Origin: Skeletonema tropicum | Taxonomy: Eukaryota > Bacillariophyta > Thalassiosirophyceae > Thalassiosirales > Thalassiosiraceae | Assembly (NCBI GenBank): GCA_037178625.1 | Contig: CM074146.1 | Coordinates: forward strand, 1,550,001-1,614,000 | DNA: 64,000 bases | Direction of reading: 5' to 3' | Shown: piece after piece, positions 1 through 7,831 of the stretch | How positions within the stretch are numbered: the first letter of the stretch is position 1 | Layout: each line of letters starts with the position of its first letter | Program-made: the position numbers and the translations under genes | Notes under the pieces: model-generated | What the model was told of the DNA's origin: nothing | The model's database searches: none | The model's input: only the letters and a program-made list of their open reading frames with translations

Positions 1-166
1 GGGTTAGGGTTAGGGTTAGGGTTATGGTTGGGTTAGGGTTAAGGGTTAGGGTTAGGGTTAGGGTTAGGGTTAGGGTTAGGGTTAGGGGTTAGGGTTAGGG
101 TTAGGGTTAGGGTTAGGGTTAGGGTTAGGGTTAGGGTTAGGGTTAGGGTTAGGGTTAGGGTTAGGT
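1..166 (+). repeat. Telomeric repeat (TTAGGG)n
   Basis: Tandem TTAGGG hexamers with a few variant units near the outer edge (TTATGG, an extra A, an extra G). The G-rich strand is the plus strand, so it runs 5' to 3' inward from the left end. A true left chromosome end should show CCCTAA on the plus strand. The block stops at a 500-N gap, so its orientation and adjacency depend on scaffolding. Confidence 0.95.
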
Positions 167-666
167 NNNNNNNNNNNNNNNNNNNNNNNNNNNNNNNNNN
201 NNNNNNNNNNNNNNNNNNNNNNNNNNNNNNNNNNNNNNNNNNNNNNNNNNNNNNNNNNNNNNNNNNNNNNNNNNNNNNNNNNNNNNNNNNNNNNNNNNNN
301 NNNNNNNNNNNNNNNNNNNNNNNNNNNNNNNNNNNNNNNNNNNNNNNNNNNNNNNNNNNNNNNNNNNNNNNNNNNNNNNNNNNNNNNNNNNNNNNNNNNN
401 NNNNNNNNNNNNNNNNNNNNNNNNNNNNNNNNNNNNNNNNNNNNNNNNNNNNNNNNNNNNNNNNNNNNNNNNNNNNNNNNNNNNNNNNNNNNNNNNNNNN
501 NNNNNNNNNNNNNNNNNNNNNNNNNNNNNNNNNNNNNNNNNNNNNNNNNNNNNNNNNNNNNNNNNNNNNNNNNNNNNNNNNNNNNNNNNNNNNNNNNNNN
601 NNNNNNNNNNNNNNNNNNNNNNNNNNNNNNNNNNNNNNNNNNNNNNNNNNNNNNNNNNNNNNNNNN
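167..666. other. Assembly gap (500 N)
   Basis: Exactly 500 N, the same length as the second gap at 23473-23972. This points to a fixed-size scaffold gap of unknown true length. It cuts the gag gene of gypsy element A and separates it from the telomere repeat. Confidence 0.99.
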
Positions 667-1967
667 GTAGGTTTAGTACTTGGATTGCCACCACCACCAC
701 CTCCACCGCCACCTCCACCATTCTTCTTCTGGTTTCTAGGGTTGGGGTTGGAAGCTCCGTTCTTGGTAGACTTATCCTTTTCATTTGAAGCGCGTTGGGT
801 CTTCTGCTGAACCAAGATGGCGTCAATGCGAGCGACCAAAGGCTCCAGCTCTGTTTCAAGTAGACGAGTTGGGGACGTTACTCGAAGAGAATCCCTAACC
901 TCTCTGGGCATGCTGGACAAGACAATCTTGCACAGCTCCACTTCGTTGTAGGGAACGTTGGCACGTGGAATACTAGGGTTGTCCGCGTACTGTTCATCAT
1001 CTTTGTAGGTGGTAAGGAGACGTAGATATTGATTGATTGCTGTGATCATCCCTACCCACTGTTTGCATGTGAATGCACGATGGAATTTAATGTTGGATTC
1101 CAAGTAGCTTCTGGTTGCTTCCGCGAGGCCGTAACCATGTTGCTCGACTAACAATAAATTAGCGCACTTGAGAATATCCTTAAGAGTTTTCAAACGAGGC
1201 CCTGTTTCTGTTTGAGTGCAGAGCATCGCTTTACGACACATCAAGTAGTCTGATGTTTCGTCTTTGTCATCGAAGACCGTCCCTGTGTAAGACATCAGAG
1301 GGATCATTATTTTGGAAGAGTCCATGGCGTCCTTGCAAAATGCATGGTTGACTGCCCTCCACTTCGTCACTTGGTACGGCGTACCCTGATTGAAGTAGTT
1401 GTCCATGATGACAGCGAATTTTTTATCGAAATGACCCATGAGCTTTCCAAGCATACCTCCTGCACGATCTGCATTATCGTTCAGACAGTTCACATGATGG
1501 GCGATTTGCTTTTTATGCTGCGATAGTGTCTTTTTCAATTCGTCGATGTCCTTCTTAGCGAGAGGATCACCGGTGATACCGTTGAATTTGTTTGCGATGT
1601 CGGCTTCTAGCTCGGACGCTTTTTGTTGATTGAAGATGAGTTGAGTCATGAGCTTCTTCTCGTGGTCGTCCCAACCAAGCTCGAAGATTAGACTTTCATA
1701 TTCGATGAGTTTGAGAACCATGTAGGTGTGTTGTCCAACATTATGTGGAAGGGAATAGTACGTTACCGTAGTCTTGGCATGATTAGTTGATCCGCCATCG
1801 ATAGTCCATTTCCGACCATTGGCAATCTTGGCAACTGGAAAGATGGGAAAGACGACTTTGTCTTTATCCTCGATGTATCCACGAGTTACCTGAGATTCTT
1901 TTGGCCGTTTGTCCTCGGTGAGAGTGTTGTAGGCCAAGTAAATTGATGCTAATTCATTTTGCGACAT
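667..1967 (-). CDS. gag: Gag polyprotein of gypsy element A, 3' end cut by gap
   Basis: About 433 residues are readable from the ATG at 1967, with no stop before the gap. The protein should form the retrotransposon's virus-like particle and bind its RNA. It matches the gag of element B at nearly every residue; I see two changes (Ala for Glu in the EADIxNK stretch, Thr for Ala in FNQGxPYQ). The visible part ends just after a run of eleven glycines, so the zinc-knuckle-like motif and the Arg/Ser tail of element B lie in the gap. Capsid function is inferred from its position before pol and from the element's structure; the capsid sequence is not one I recognise on its own. Any translation continued across the N run into telomere repeat is meaningless. 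Confidence 0.85.
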
Positions 1968-2081
1968 GATAATGATCAGTCCTTCTGATATTTCACCAGG
2001 ATGGAAAATTCTTCTCGTTTCGAGGTATCTGGTAGCTTTCTGCGGTGCTTGTCGACGAGAGCACTTGTTATTTTAAAATAA
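1968..2081 (-). other. 5' leader of gypsy element A
   Basis: Noncoding stretch between the 5' LTR and the gag ATG. Directly beside the LTR, at the usual primer-binding position, is a perfect 14-bp palindrome, TTATTTTAAAATAA (2068-2081). No TGG-initiated sequence complementary to a tRNA 3' end is seen there. Confidence 0.6.
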
Positions 2082-2420
2082 TGACACAGGCTAATAGATG
2101 TGTAATGACAACGACGATGAATACAGTATTAATTTACGTATTTGGAGTAGTTGTGAGCTCTTCGAAGGAGAGAGCTGCTGCTAGCGGTTGAGCTTGCTCA
2201 TGGAAGATGAGGGGCTCAGAGCTACAGGACAGAATCGTACTAATTCCAAGACGTAGAACCTTAGTAACGATTCACGAGGCTGACTACTTCCACGTAGTCA
2301 GAATCCAGAGCGGCATGCGTCAGGCAGAGAGATCTCGATAAGCGATAGCTTAGCGAGCACGTATCCGTATGGTCACAGATACATACGTACCTAAAGGTAG
2401 TATGCTACTTGACTATTACA
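2082..2420 (-). repeat. LTR (5' LTR of element A), 339 bp
   Basis: Same 339-bp sequence as at 3043-3381 and 12597-12935. It begins TG and ends CA, as expected for LTRs. By eye I found no difference between the three copies, which implies recent transposition or gene conversion. Confidence 0.95.
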
Positions 2421-2804
2421 TCTCGTTCAGGTGTTTGCCTCATTTACTCGATCTATTTCATTCTTTCCTATTCTAGGCTCCGCTGGCCCCACCTCCTGGT
2501 GGTATTTCTCTTTCTTCTCCAACGACGCGGTGGCGCTTTGCCATTTACGTTTACTTTTCCTCTATCTCTCCAAGAATGCGGCGGCATTTTGCCATTGACT
2601 GTTACATCGTTAATATTCTCTGTTATCCCTATTCCATTCGTGATCCTGCTGGCTCCTTGCAACGATATTCTTTAATATTCCCTATCTGCTGGCTCCTTGC
2701 AGCAATTTCTCGTGTTACCACTGGCTCCTTGCAGCAATTTCCGTCGCCCTTGGCTCCTTGCAGGGTCTATACTGGCTCCTTGCAGTATTTCTGTTCTTCC
2801 GATC
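2421..2804. repeat. Degenerate minisatellite tracts, no gene
   Basis: No credible gene. Two decayed repeat types can be seen. The motif GCGG(T/C)GGC...TTTGCCATT occurs twice at about 2527-2600. CTGGCTCCTTGCA occurs about five times between 2648 and 2785, with shrinking spacing of about 40, 33, 29 and 22 bases. They grade into the 35-bp minisatellite on the right. Short reading frames here on both strands are translations of repeat. Confidence 0.7.
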
Positions 2805-3042
2805 ACCCCTCCTGGGTGATTATCCGTATGTTTCCGTTTCCACACCCCGCCTGGGTGATATATGGGTTTCCTTGTTTCCACACCGCAGGATCTGCTCCTG
2901 GGTGATATTTTGCCGCACCGCAGGATCCGCTCCTGGGTGATATTTTGCCGCACCGCAGGATCAGCTCCTGGGTGATATTTTGCCGCACCGCAGGATCAGC
3001 TCCTGGGTGATATTTTGCCGCACCGCAGGATCCGCTCCTGGG
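2805..3042. repeat. 35-bp minisatellite, left part
   Basis: Units of 35 bp containing CTGGGTGATATTTTGCCGCA and CCGCAGGATC. Units nearest the retrotransposon are clean, and units further left are diverged. A single base pair separates subtypes (GGATCAGCTC, GGATCCGCTC, GGATCTGCTC). The array is interrupted at CTGGG by gypsy element B and continues at 12936. Confidence 0.93.
3038..3042. repeat. Target-site duplication CTGGG (left) of element B
   Basis: CTGGG abuts the LTR at 3043 and is matched by CTGGG at 12936-12940 beyond the other LTR. Five base pairs is the usual size for gypsy integrases. Because CTGGG is part of the 35-bp unit, chance identity by repeat phase is possible, but the array is in phase across the insertion. 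Confidence 0.85.
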
Positions 3043-3381
3043 TGACACAGGCTAATAGATGTGTAATGACAACGACGATGAATACAGTATTAATTTACGT
3101 ATTTGGAGTAGTTGTGAGCTCTTCGAAGGAGAGAGCTGCTGCTAGCGGTTGAGCTTGCTCATGGAAGATGAGGGGCTCAGAGCTACAGGACAGAATCGTA
3201 CTAATTCCAAGACGTAGAACCTTAGTAACGATTCACGAGGCTGACTACTTCCACGTAGTCAGAATCCAGAGCGGCATGCGTCAGGCAGAGAGATCTCGAT
3301 AAGCGATAGCTTAGCGAGCACGTATCCGTATGGTCACAGATACATACGTACCTAAAGGTAGTATGCTACTTGACTATTACA
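3043..3381 (-). repeat. LTR (3' LTR of element B), 339 bp
   Basis: Identical by eye to the LTRs at 2082-2420 and 12597-12935, with TG...CA ends. On the minus strand it is preceded by a purine tract at 3382-3390, so it is the 3' LTR. Confidence 0.95.
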
Positions 3382-3390
3382 CTCTCCCCC
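3382..3390 (-). promoter_or_regulatory. Polypurine tract of element B
   Basis: On the minus strand GGGGGAGAG lies directly against the TG of the 3' LTR, the normal place for the plus-strand DNA primer of LTR retrotransposons. A second purine tract (GGGGGAGTG, about 3661-3669) lies just downstream of the pol stop. Confidence 0.75.
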
Positions 3391-3681
3391 GTGCTGTTCG
3401 GATTTAACAGTGGGCTCACTGAGAGAAAAACCCTGTGGGAAAAATTACTCTCATAGAGGAGTGCGTACGGCATTTTCTTGAATACCGGTGACGTGTACGT
3501 GTAAGACTGTAAGACTGGTTTGCGACAAAAGACACGAGAAGCCAAGGCTGACGTGTGTGTAAGCTTATGATAGGGTTTGATCAAATCAACTGTTGTCTAA
3601 TTTGAAATAATGTTGATGTGTTGGAATAATTCTTCTAATTTCTAGGTTATTAAAGCTATACACTCCCCCAAGCTATTCATT
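3391..3681 (-). other. 3' noncoding region of element B
   Basis: Sequence between the pol stop codon (3682-3684) and the polypurine tract. No open frame of note. It contains the second purine tract near 3661-3669, which is flanked like the first one (ACACTC...CCCCC on the plus strand at both sites). Confidence 0.6.
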
Positions 3682-6186
3682 CTAACTTGCATCGTTTGCT
3701 TCTTCTGCCTCAAAGAAGGGGGTAAGTCGTCGGATATTGATTCGTTCATTGACGGAACCACGTTGAATACGGACAGTACCATTGGTAAAGACATTTGTGA
3801 CCACATACGGTCCCTCATTCTTGTCTAAAGCTTTGCGCTGCTTTTCACCATTGATCTCACTGATGATTAAGCACTTACTCCCTGGAACATAGTCATATGG
3901 GAGACGCCTTTTGTTTTCTCTGGCGTTGTTCCTGTCCACGAGCTCTTGTCGGCGGCGACCTATCTCACTCCAGTCAGCGACGAACGGAATGTCAAATAAC
4001 ATGTCACGTCCAAAAATTGCTTCACCAGGAGTAGCCTTGAGCACGGTGTGGTAAGTAGATCGAATTGCCCATGCAGCATTTGTGATAAATTGGTCAATTC
4101 GGTGGCCATCGACGGTATCATCGTCGAGGCCCGAGGTGCGGAGCATGTCGTTAAAGACTCCGTGAACTCGTTCTAAAATCGCATTAGCTTGCGGATTCTT
4201 ACTGGTAGTCGGCTTACGTCCAATCTGATACTGTTCACACAGATCCTTCAGATGCAGTTCGAATTCAGAACCATTATCACACACCAAATACTTTGGGCGC
4301 GGATAACGACTTAACCAGCACTTATTCAAGAGGTGGGAAACTGTAGCGGAAGTTTTATCTATGATTTCTACTTCGACAGTTTTTCCTGTCCGAGGACATT
4401 TCTTCTCGATCATCCTATTAGGGAGTTCGACTATTTCGAACCATCCAGTAGCAGCGTCAATCATGGTTAAACACATGAAATCCATTTCAGTTCCATCCTT
4501 TGATTTAATTGTTGTTGGACCAATTAAATCGCAATGGAGCGTCTGCCATGGAACAACGATCGCATCCTTAGGAGGAAGTTGACCGTACTTACGCTTGCGT
4601 GCCTTAGATTTCTGACACCTGGGACAATATTTACACAATCTACGGATTTGTGCACTCATGCCACGCCAATACATGACGGCGCCGATAGTACCTTCCATAC
4701 GGTCAGTACCAGGATGTTGCAGATAGTGGTGATACCACATAAGAACTTTAGATTGCAGCTTCTCAGGGATGATGAGCTTCGGACGAGCCGAAGGTCTGTC
4801 CTTTCGAACCAAGACAACAGTGTCGTCTATGATCATCTTCTGATTACGACTGTCGGCACCAGGCCGTTCGAAAATGTGCTTCATCTTTGGATCTTCCCGT
4901 TGGGCATCTGCTATCTCCTTGACGGTGACTGGGTAAATTTCCTCGTCATCGGCTGCTGAATTTGCAAACACATGTGACATGCAATCCTTTGGCTCTATCA
5001 CATCTTCTCTATCCAGAACACACTCATCATCGTTTTGATAATGAGAGAAGAGAGAGACCAGCTTATTCCACTTGCGGTGAGAATATTCTGACCTGAAGTT
5101 CCCTCTGCTGTCGAGTTCGTCTTCTGGATGAGGGTTGATTTTTGGGCAATAATCTAATCGACTAATGGCATCAGCAACGGTATTATCAACACCCTTGATG
5201 TACCTAATGTCGGCTCCATACTCATTGAGGAGTAGATTCCATCTCTGCACTCTGTCAGAGGTGCTGCCTAAGCTATCTCGAACGAGATTCTGATGATCTG
5301 TATAAATCACCAGCTTCTGTCCAAGCAGCATACCTTTGAATTCTTTCAAGAGTTCGACGATAGAAAGCAATTCAAGTTCCGTCACAGTGTACTTCATTTG
5401 CGCGGCAGTTAACTTCCGGCTGAAAAAGGCAATGGGACGGTTATTTTGCGTAATCACTCCCCCAAGCTGGCGAGTTGAAGCATCAGTAAAGATAGTGAAC
5501 TCTTCACCGAAGTTCGGGTAGGCCAGGATAACATCTCGGGCGATTACCTTCTTGATCTCATCAAAAGCATCCTGATGAACCTGCTCCCACCGCCACGGCG
5601 GCTTCTTTTTGGTAGAGCGTTTAGTGGTTCCACATTCTCCAACTAGATCAGTGAGTGGAGCGAGGAGCTGTGTTCTTGACACCCACAGGTCACGGTAATA
5701 CTGAATAATACCGAGGCAACGTCGAAGATCTTTCACGTTACGAGGTGGTTTGAGAGCAAGGATAGCGGCGACTTTGGAATGTTGTGGTGCAATTCCTTGT
5801 TTGGTGAGATGATACCCAAGGTAATCAATCTCTACGGCTGCGAATTTACTTTTGGCTGCGTTGACTTGCAGACCAGCGTCGCTTAATTTTTGTAATACCA
5901 CGTCGAGTTTCTCCAGGTGGTCTTCAAAGGTTCCTTTGGATAGGCAGAGCAAATCATCAATGTAAGCCTGCACATAGTCCAACTCAGCAAAGAGTGAACT
6001 CATTTTACTTTGGAAGATGTCCGGGCTACAAGCAACTCCCATTGGAAGTCTTTTGTACCTGTAAATTCCCCAAGGGAATACAATGGCGCAAATCTTCATC
6101 GTCTCGAGATCAAGCTTCAAATGGTAATATCCCATATTGAGATCAATCGCTGAGGCAAAAGTAAAGCCTTCCATCTGTTGCAACAT
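3682..6186 (-). CDS. pol: Pol polyprotein, 3' part: reverse transcriptase, RNase H, integrase
   Basis: 834 residues from the codon split by the nested transposon to the TAG at 3682-3684. Visible in order: reverse transcriptase with the AIDLNMGYYH aspartate, the YKRLPMGVACSPDIFQ block and the YIDD active site; RNase H with FTDAS, TELELLSIV and YTDHQN; integrase zinc finger (HHYLQHP...CKYCPRC); integrase core with LHCDLIGP, VCDNGSEF and ILERVHG, with 34 residues between the last Asp and Glu. After the core, NEGPYVV fits the GPY/F module of gypsy integrases. These enzymes would copy the element's RNA and insert the DNA. No frameshift or stop was found. The frame continues open a short way into the transposon's inverted repeat, but the GTG at 6270 is not a real start. 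As it stands, this half is separated from its protease and N-terminal RT and should be inactive. Confidence 0.93.
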   Translation of the reverse strand: MLQQMEGFTFASAIDLNMGYYHLKLDLETMKICAIVFPWGIYRYKRLPMGVACSPDIFQSKMSSLFAELDYVQAYIDDLLCLSKGTFEDHLEKLDVVLQKLSDAGLQVNAAKSKFAAVEIDYLGYHLTKQGIAPQHSKVAAILALKPPRNVKDLRRCLGIIQYYRDLWVSRTQLLAPLTDLVGECGTTKRSTKKKPPWRWEQVHQDAFDEIKKVIARDVILAYPNFGEEFTIFTDASTRQLGGVITQNNRPIAFFSRKLTAAQMKYTVTELELLSIVELLKEFKGMLLGQKLVIYTDHQNLVRDSLGSTSDRVQRWNLLLNEYGADIRYIKGVDNTVADAISRLDYCPKINPHPEDELDSRGNFRSEYSHRKWNKLVSLFSHYQNDDECVLDREDVIEPKDCMSHVFANSAADDEEIYPVTVKEIADAQREDPKMKHIFERPGADSRNQKMIIDDTVVLVRKDRPSARPKLIIPEKLQSKVLMWYHHYLQHPGTDRMEGTIGAVMYWRGMSAQIRRLCKYCPRCQKSKARKRKYGQLPPKDAIVVPWQTLHCDLIGPTTIKSKDGTEMDFMCLTMIDAATGWFEIVELPNRMIEKKCPRTGKTVEVEIIDKTSATVSHLLNKCWLSRYPRPKYLVCDNGSEFELHLKDLCEQYQIGRKPTTSKNPQANAILERVHGVFNDMLRTSGLDDDTVDGHRIDQFITNAAWAIRSTYHTVLKATPGEAIFGRDMLFDIPFVADWSEIGRRRQELVDRNNARENKRRLPYDYVPGSKCLIISEINGEKQRKALDKNEGPYVVTNVFTNGTVRIQRGSVNERINIRRLTPFFEAEEANDAS
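6185..6186. repeat. Target-site duplication AT (left) of the nested DNA transposon
   Basis: AT here and AT at 9697-9698 flank inverted ends that start GAACC. Removing 6187-9698 restores the pol frame exactly (KVSG then MLQQMEG), which fixes the insertion point. A 3-bp reading (CAT) is possible but makes the ends unequal. Confidence 0.7.
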
Positions 6187-6472
6187 GAACCCTGAGAATA
6201 GGGCAAATAAGTACGTAGGAATTCCATACATGCCTGTCCCCCGTTTTTTTTTGGTTCCGACGATCTCCACTTTTTGCTCTCCACCGCCGCAGCCACAAAG
6301 ATCCGCCCTCCCGTAGTATCATATTACCACCCATACCATAGGGCACACACAACGCATAATAACTTGATAACATACTGTCCCCTACAGAATTTTCCGTAGA
6401 ATTCAACGGCGGCCGCCGATTTGTTACGTTTGCAGCGGTTTTATTTACGTATCGTCATAAAGCTGACGGTGC
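6187..6472 (+). repeat. Terminal inverted repeat, left (286 bp)
   Basis: Starts GAACCCTGAGAAT, then GCCTGTCCCCCG followed by a T run, and ends in ...AAAGCTGACGGTGC. It pairs with 9431-9696. The two are close over about 235 bp. The outer part between GAGAAT and GCCTGTC differs: it is longer here (about 32 against 11 bases) and unrelated in sequence apart from TACGTA. Confidence 0.92.
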
Positions 6473-6501
6473 TTTTTCTTATCATCATCGCATCTTTCAT
6501 C

Positions 6502-6960
6502 ATGGTTTCGACCAAACAATTGTCTCCCAAGACTCCGAAGGTAGGAAAGAAGCGCCGATCAACAAAAGTTACTCCCTCTCCTGTGGCAGTGAAAAAGAAA
6601 AAGAATGCATGTGACTGCAATTGGAAAGATTGCGCTAAACTTCTGGCAATTTTTAACAAAAACAAACACCCTGACTTTGCTGGCAGATGCATCAATATTG
6701 AAGTGTCCGACACAGTCAATGCATTGAATTTTATTAATTGTGCATGTAAAAACCTTGGTATTTCCGTATCCGACTACAAAGAACTAAAACAGAAAGCAAC
6801 AGATGACTCTAATATGAAACGGACACGTGCAACACACACGGAGGGAGGGAGGAGGAAGAAGAACAACATATTCATTGCACGGCATCACTTCAAGCCTGGG
6901 CTATGGAGAATGAAAAAAGCGAGTAAGAAAAAGTGGCAATGGCTTCAGCCCGTGAGATGA
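6502..6960 (+). CDS. Hypothetical basic protein, possible N-terminal part of the transposase
   Basis: 152 residues from the first ATG; the frame is open further upstream into the inverted repeat but only from a TTG. The N-terminus is rich in Lys/Arg (KVGKKRRSTK, KKKKN), suggesting nuclear localisation or DNA binding. A cysteine group follows (CDCNWKDC, then NCACKN), and near the end HHFKPGLW. The HF after a basic stretch faintly recalls the end of THAP zinc fingers, but the required Cys is missing, so I do not call THAP. It overlaps the next frame (6939-7400) by 22 bases in another phase. The simplest reading is that both are remnants of one transposase gene whose middle was lost. It may also be a separate DNA-binding protein. 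Function unknown. Confidence 0.5.
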   Translation: MVSTKQLSPKTPKVGKKRRSTKVTPSPVAVKKKKNACDCNWKDCAKLLAIFNKNKHPDFAGRCINIEVSDTVNALNFINCACKNLGISVSDYKELKQKATDDSNMKRTRATHTEGGRRKKNNIFIARHHFKPGLWRMKKASKKKWQWLQPVR

Positions 6961-7400
6961 TTGATCATGACAAAGTTGCTATGCCAACATTGGAGGAGCT
7001 CCCCACAATTTGGTTGCGGCTAGCGAAGATTCCAAAGGAGTATAAGATCTTGGCCGATAAGGGTTTTGCTGATACAGATCGTGACTACCCAAATTTCAAC
7101 ACTGTAGAGACGCCTACAAAGCTTGCTGCAACCAAAGCGTATCGGAAGGCACCAGAGCATATCAAACGTGACAGGCCATTGACTAGCTCTCGTTTCTCCG
7201 CAGAGACAGTCTTCAGTAGAGTGTACAGTGAAGATATTTTGAATGGAAAGATTCCATACTACTTGATACCTCTCTTACCATATGCACATTCCCTGGCACA
7301 TGGCGAGGCGAATCTAGATCAACCATTTCGTACACCAGGTGATAACTCGATCGTTGCGGAGGAGTACTGGCCCAAAAACAAGAAGAGTCGTAAATCATAA
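6939..7400 (+). pseudogene. DDE transposase C-terminal fragment (DDE_Tnp_4 / ISL2EU-like)
   Basis: 153 residues from ATG 6939. The stretch YKILADKGFADTD carries what looks like the second catalytic Asp (in the ADKGF motif typical of DDE_Tnp_4-type transposases). LTSSRFSAETVFSRV carries a candidate catalytic Glu 48 residues further on. The rest (YSEDILNGKIPYYLIPLL) fits the end of such proteins. The region that should hold the first Asp is absent: only about 30 residues precede ADKGF, and upstream lies an unrelated frame. The fragment is therefore probably what remains after an internal deletion and should not be active. An intron linking it to the frame before (a GTAAGA lies at 6923) was considered; no acceptor at a sensible distance was seen. 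Motif reading is by eye only. Confidence 0.6.
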
Positions 7401-7408
7401 ATGTTATA

Positions 7409-7831
7409 TTAATCATTTCGCTTTCGTTTATTACCTGCTTGCCTCTTAGTTTGAGCTTGCTGCCTATTAAAAATATCTAATGCATGCAAGTTCTCAATCA
7501 ATACTGGTTCAGCTTGTACAAGCTTTGGAGACACAGGATATCCTGTCTCAAATTCCTTCTGTGAAGCACTACGCTGCACTAATGCTAGCACCAAGAGGAA
7601 AGCAATCATATGCGAGCAAAAGAGTGATCCATCTTCGCAACTGCATGTTGACAGTGGGGATGATAGAAAGTCCCCGTCCTTCTTATCTTCAAAGACGGCA
7701 TGGATGGTATGGATGACAGGTCGGACAGAACTCAGAGCTTCGCAGCGCAATAGCAGGCAAGATGAATTGTCTATTTTGGATGTCACATTGCAACATTGGA
7801 TAGAGCGTGGATTGATGTTTCCTCCTTTCAA
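7409..7831 (-). pseudogene. SWIM zinc-finger segment, split from the XPG-type nuclease by a frameshift
   Basis: 140 codons with no ATG at its start (first codon TTG). Near the middle CSCEDGSLFCSH matches the SWIM finger pattern CxC...CxH, followed by a hydrophobic helix (MIAFLLVLALV), as in other SWIM domains, which bind DNA or protein and occur in MULE transposases. The tail is basic (NRQQAQTKRQAGNKRKRND). The frame begins exactly where the nuclease frame ends (overlap 7828-7831). Removing one copy of the 17-bp direct repeat at 7836-7869 joins the two frames without a stop. I infer it is the C-terminal domain of one roughly 650-residue protein. It ends 8 bp from the stop of the convergent transposase fragment. 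Confidence 0.72.

Larger units (their letters stand above)
667..2420 (-). mobile_element. Gypsy-type LTR retrotransposon copy A, truncated by gap
   Basis: Reading on the minus strand: 5' LTR (2420-2082), a short leader, then gag, which runs into the gap. It matches element B (offset 10,515 in gag) almost base for base. Only the 5' end is visible; pol and the 3' LTR are not in the window. The flank after 2420 gives one side of a possible target duplication, which cannot be matched because the other end is missing. Confidence 0.93.

Noticed and set aside
39..1967. A 642-codon frame running from gag through the N run into the telomere
   Set aside because: Only 667-1967 is real coding sequence; the rest is unknown bases and translated hexamer repeat.
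6187..6270. Start of the pol 3' frame at 6270
   Set aside because: The codon is GTG and lies in the DNA transposon's inverted repeat. The true pol sequence resumes at the AT duplication.
6502..6960. THAP zinc finger in the basic ORF
   Set aside because: There is a CxC..C cluster and an HF near the end, but the third Cys of the C2CH pattern is absent and the spacing is not convincing.
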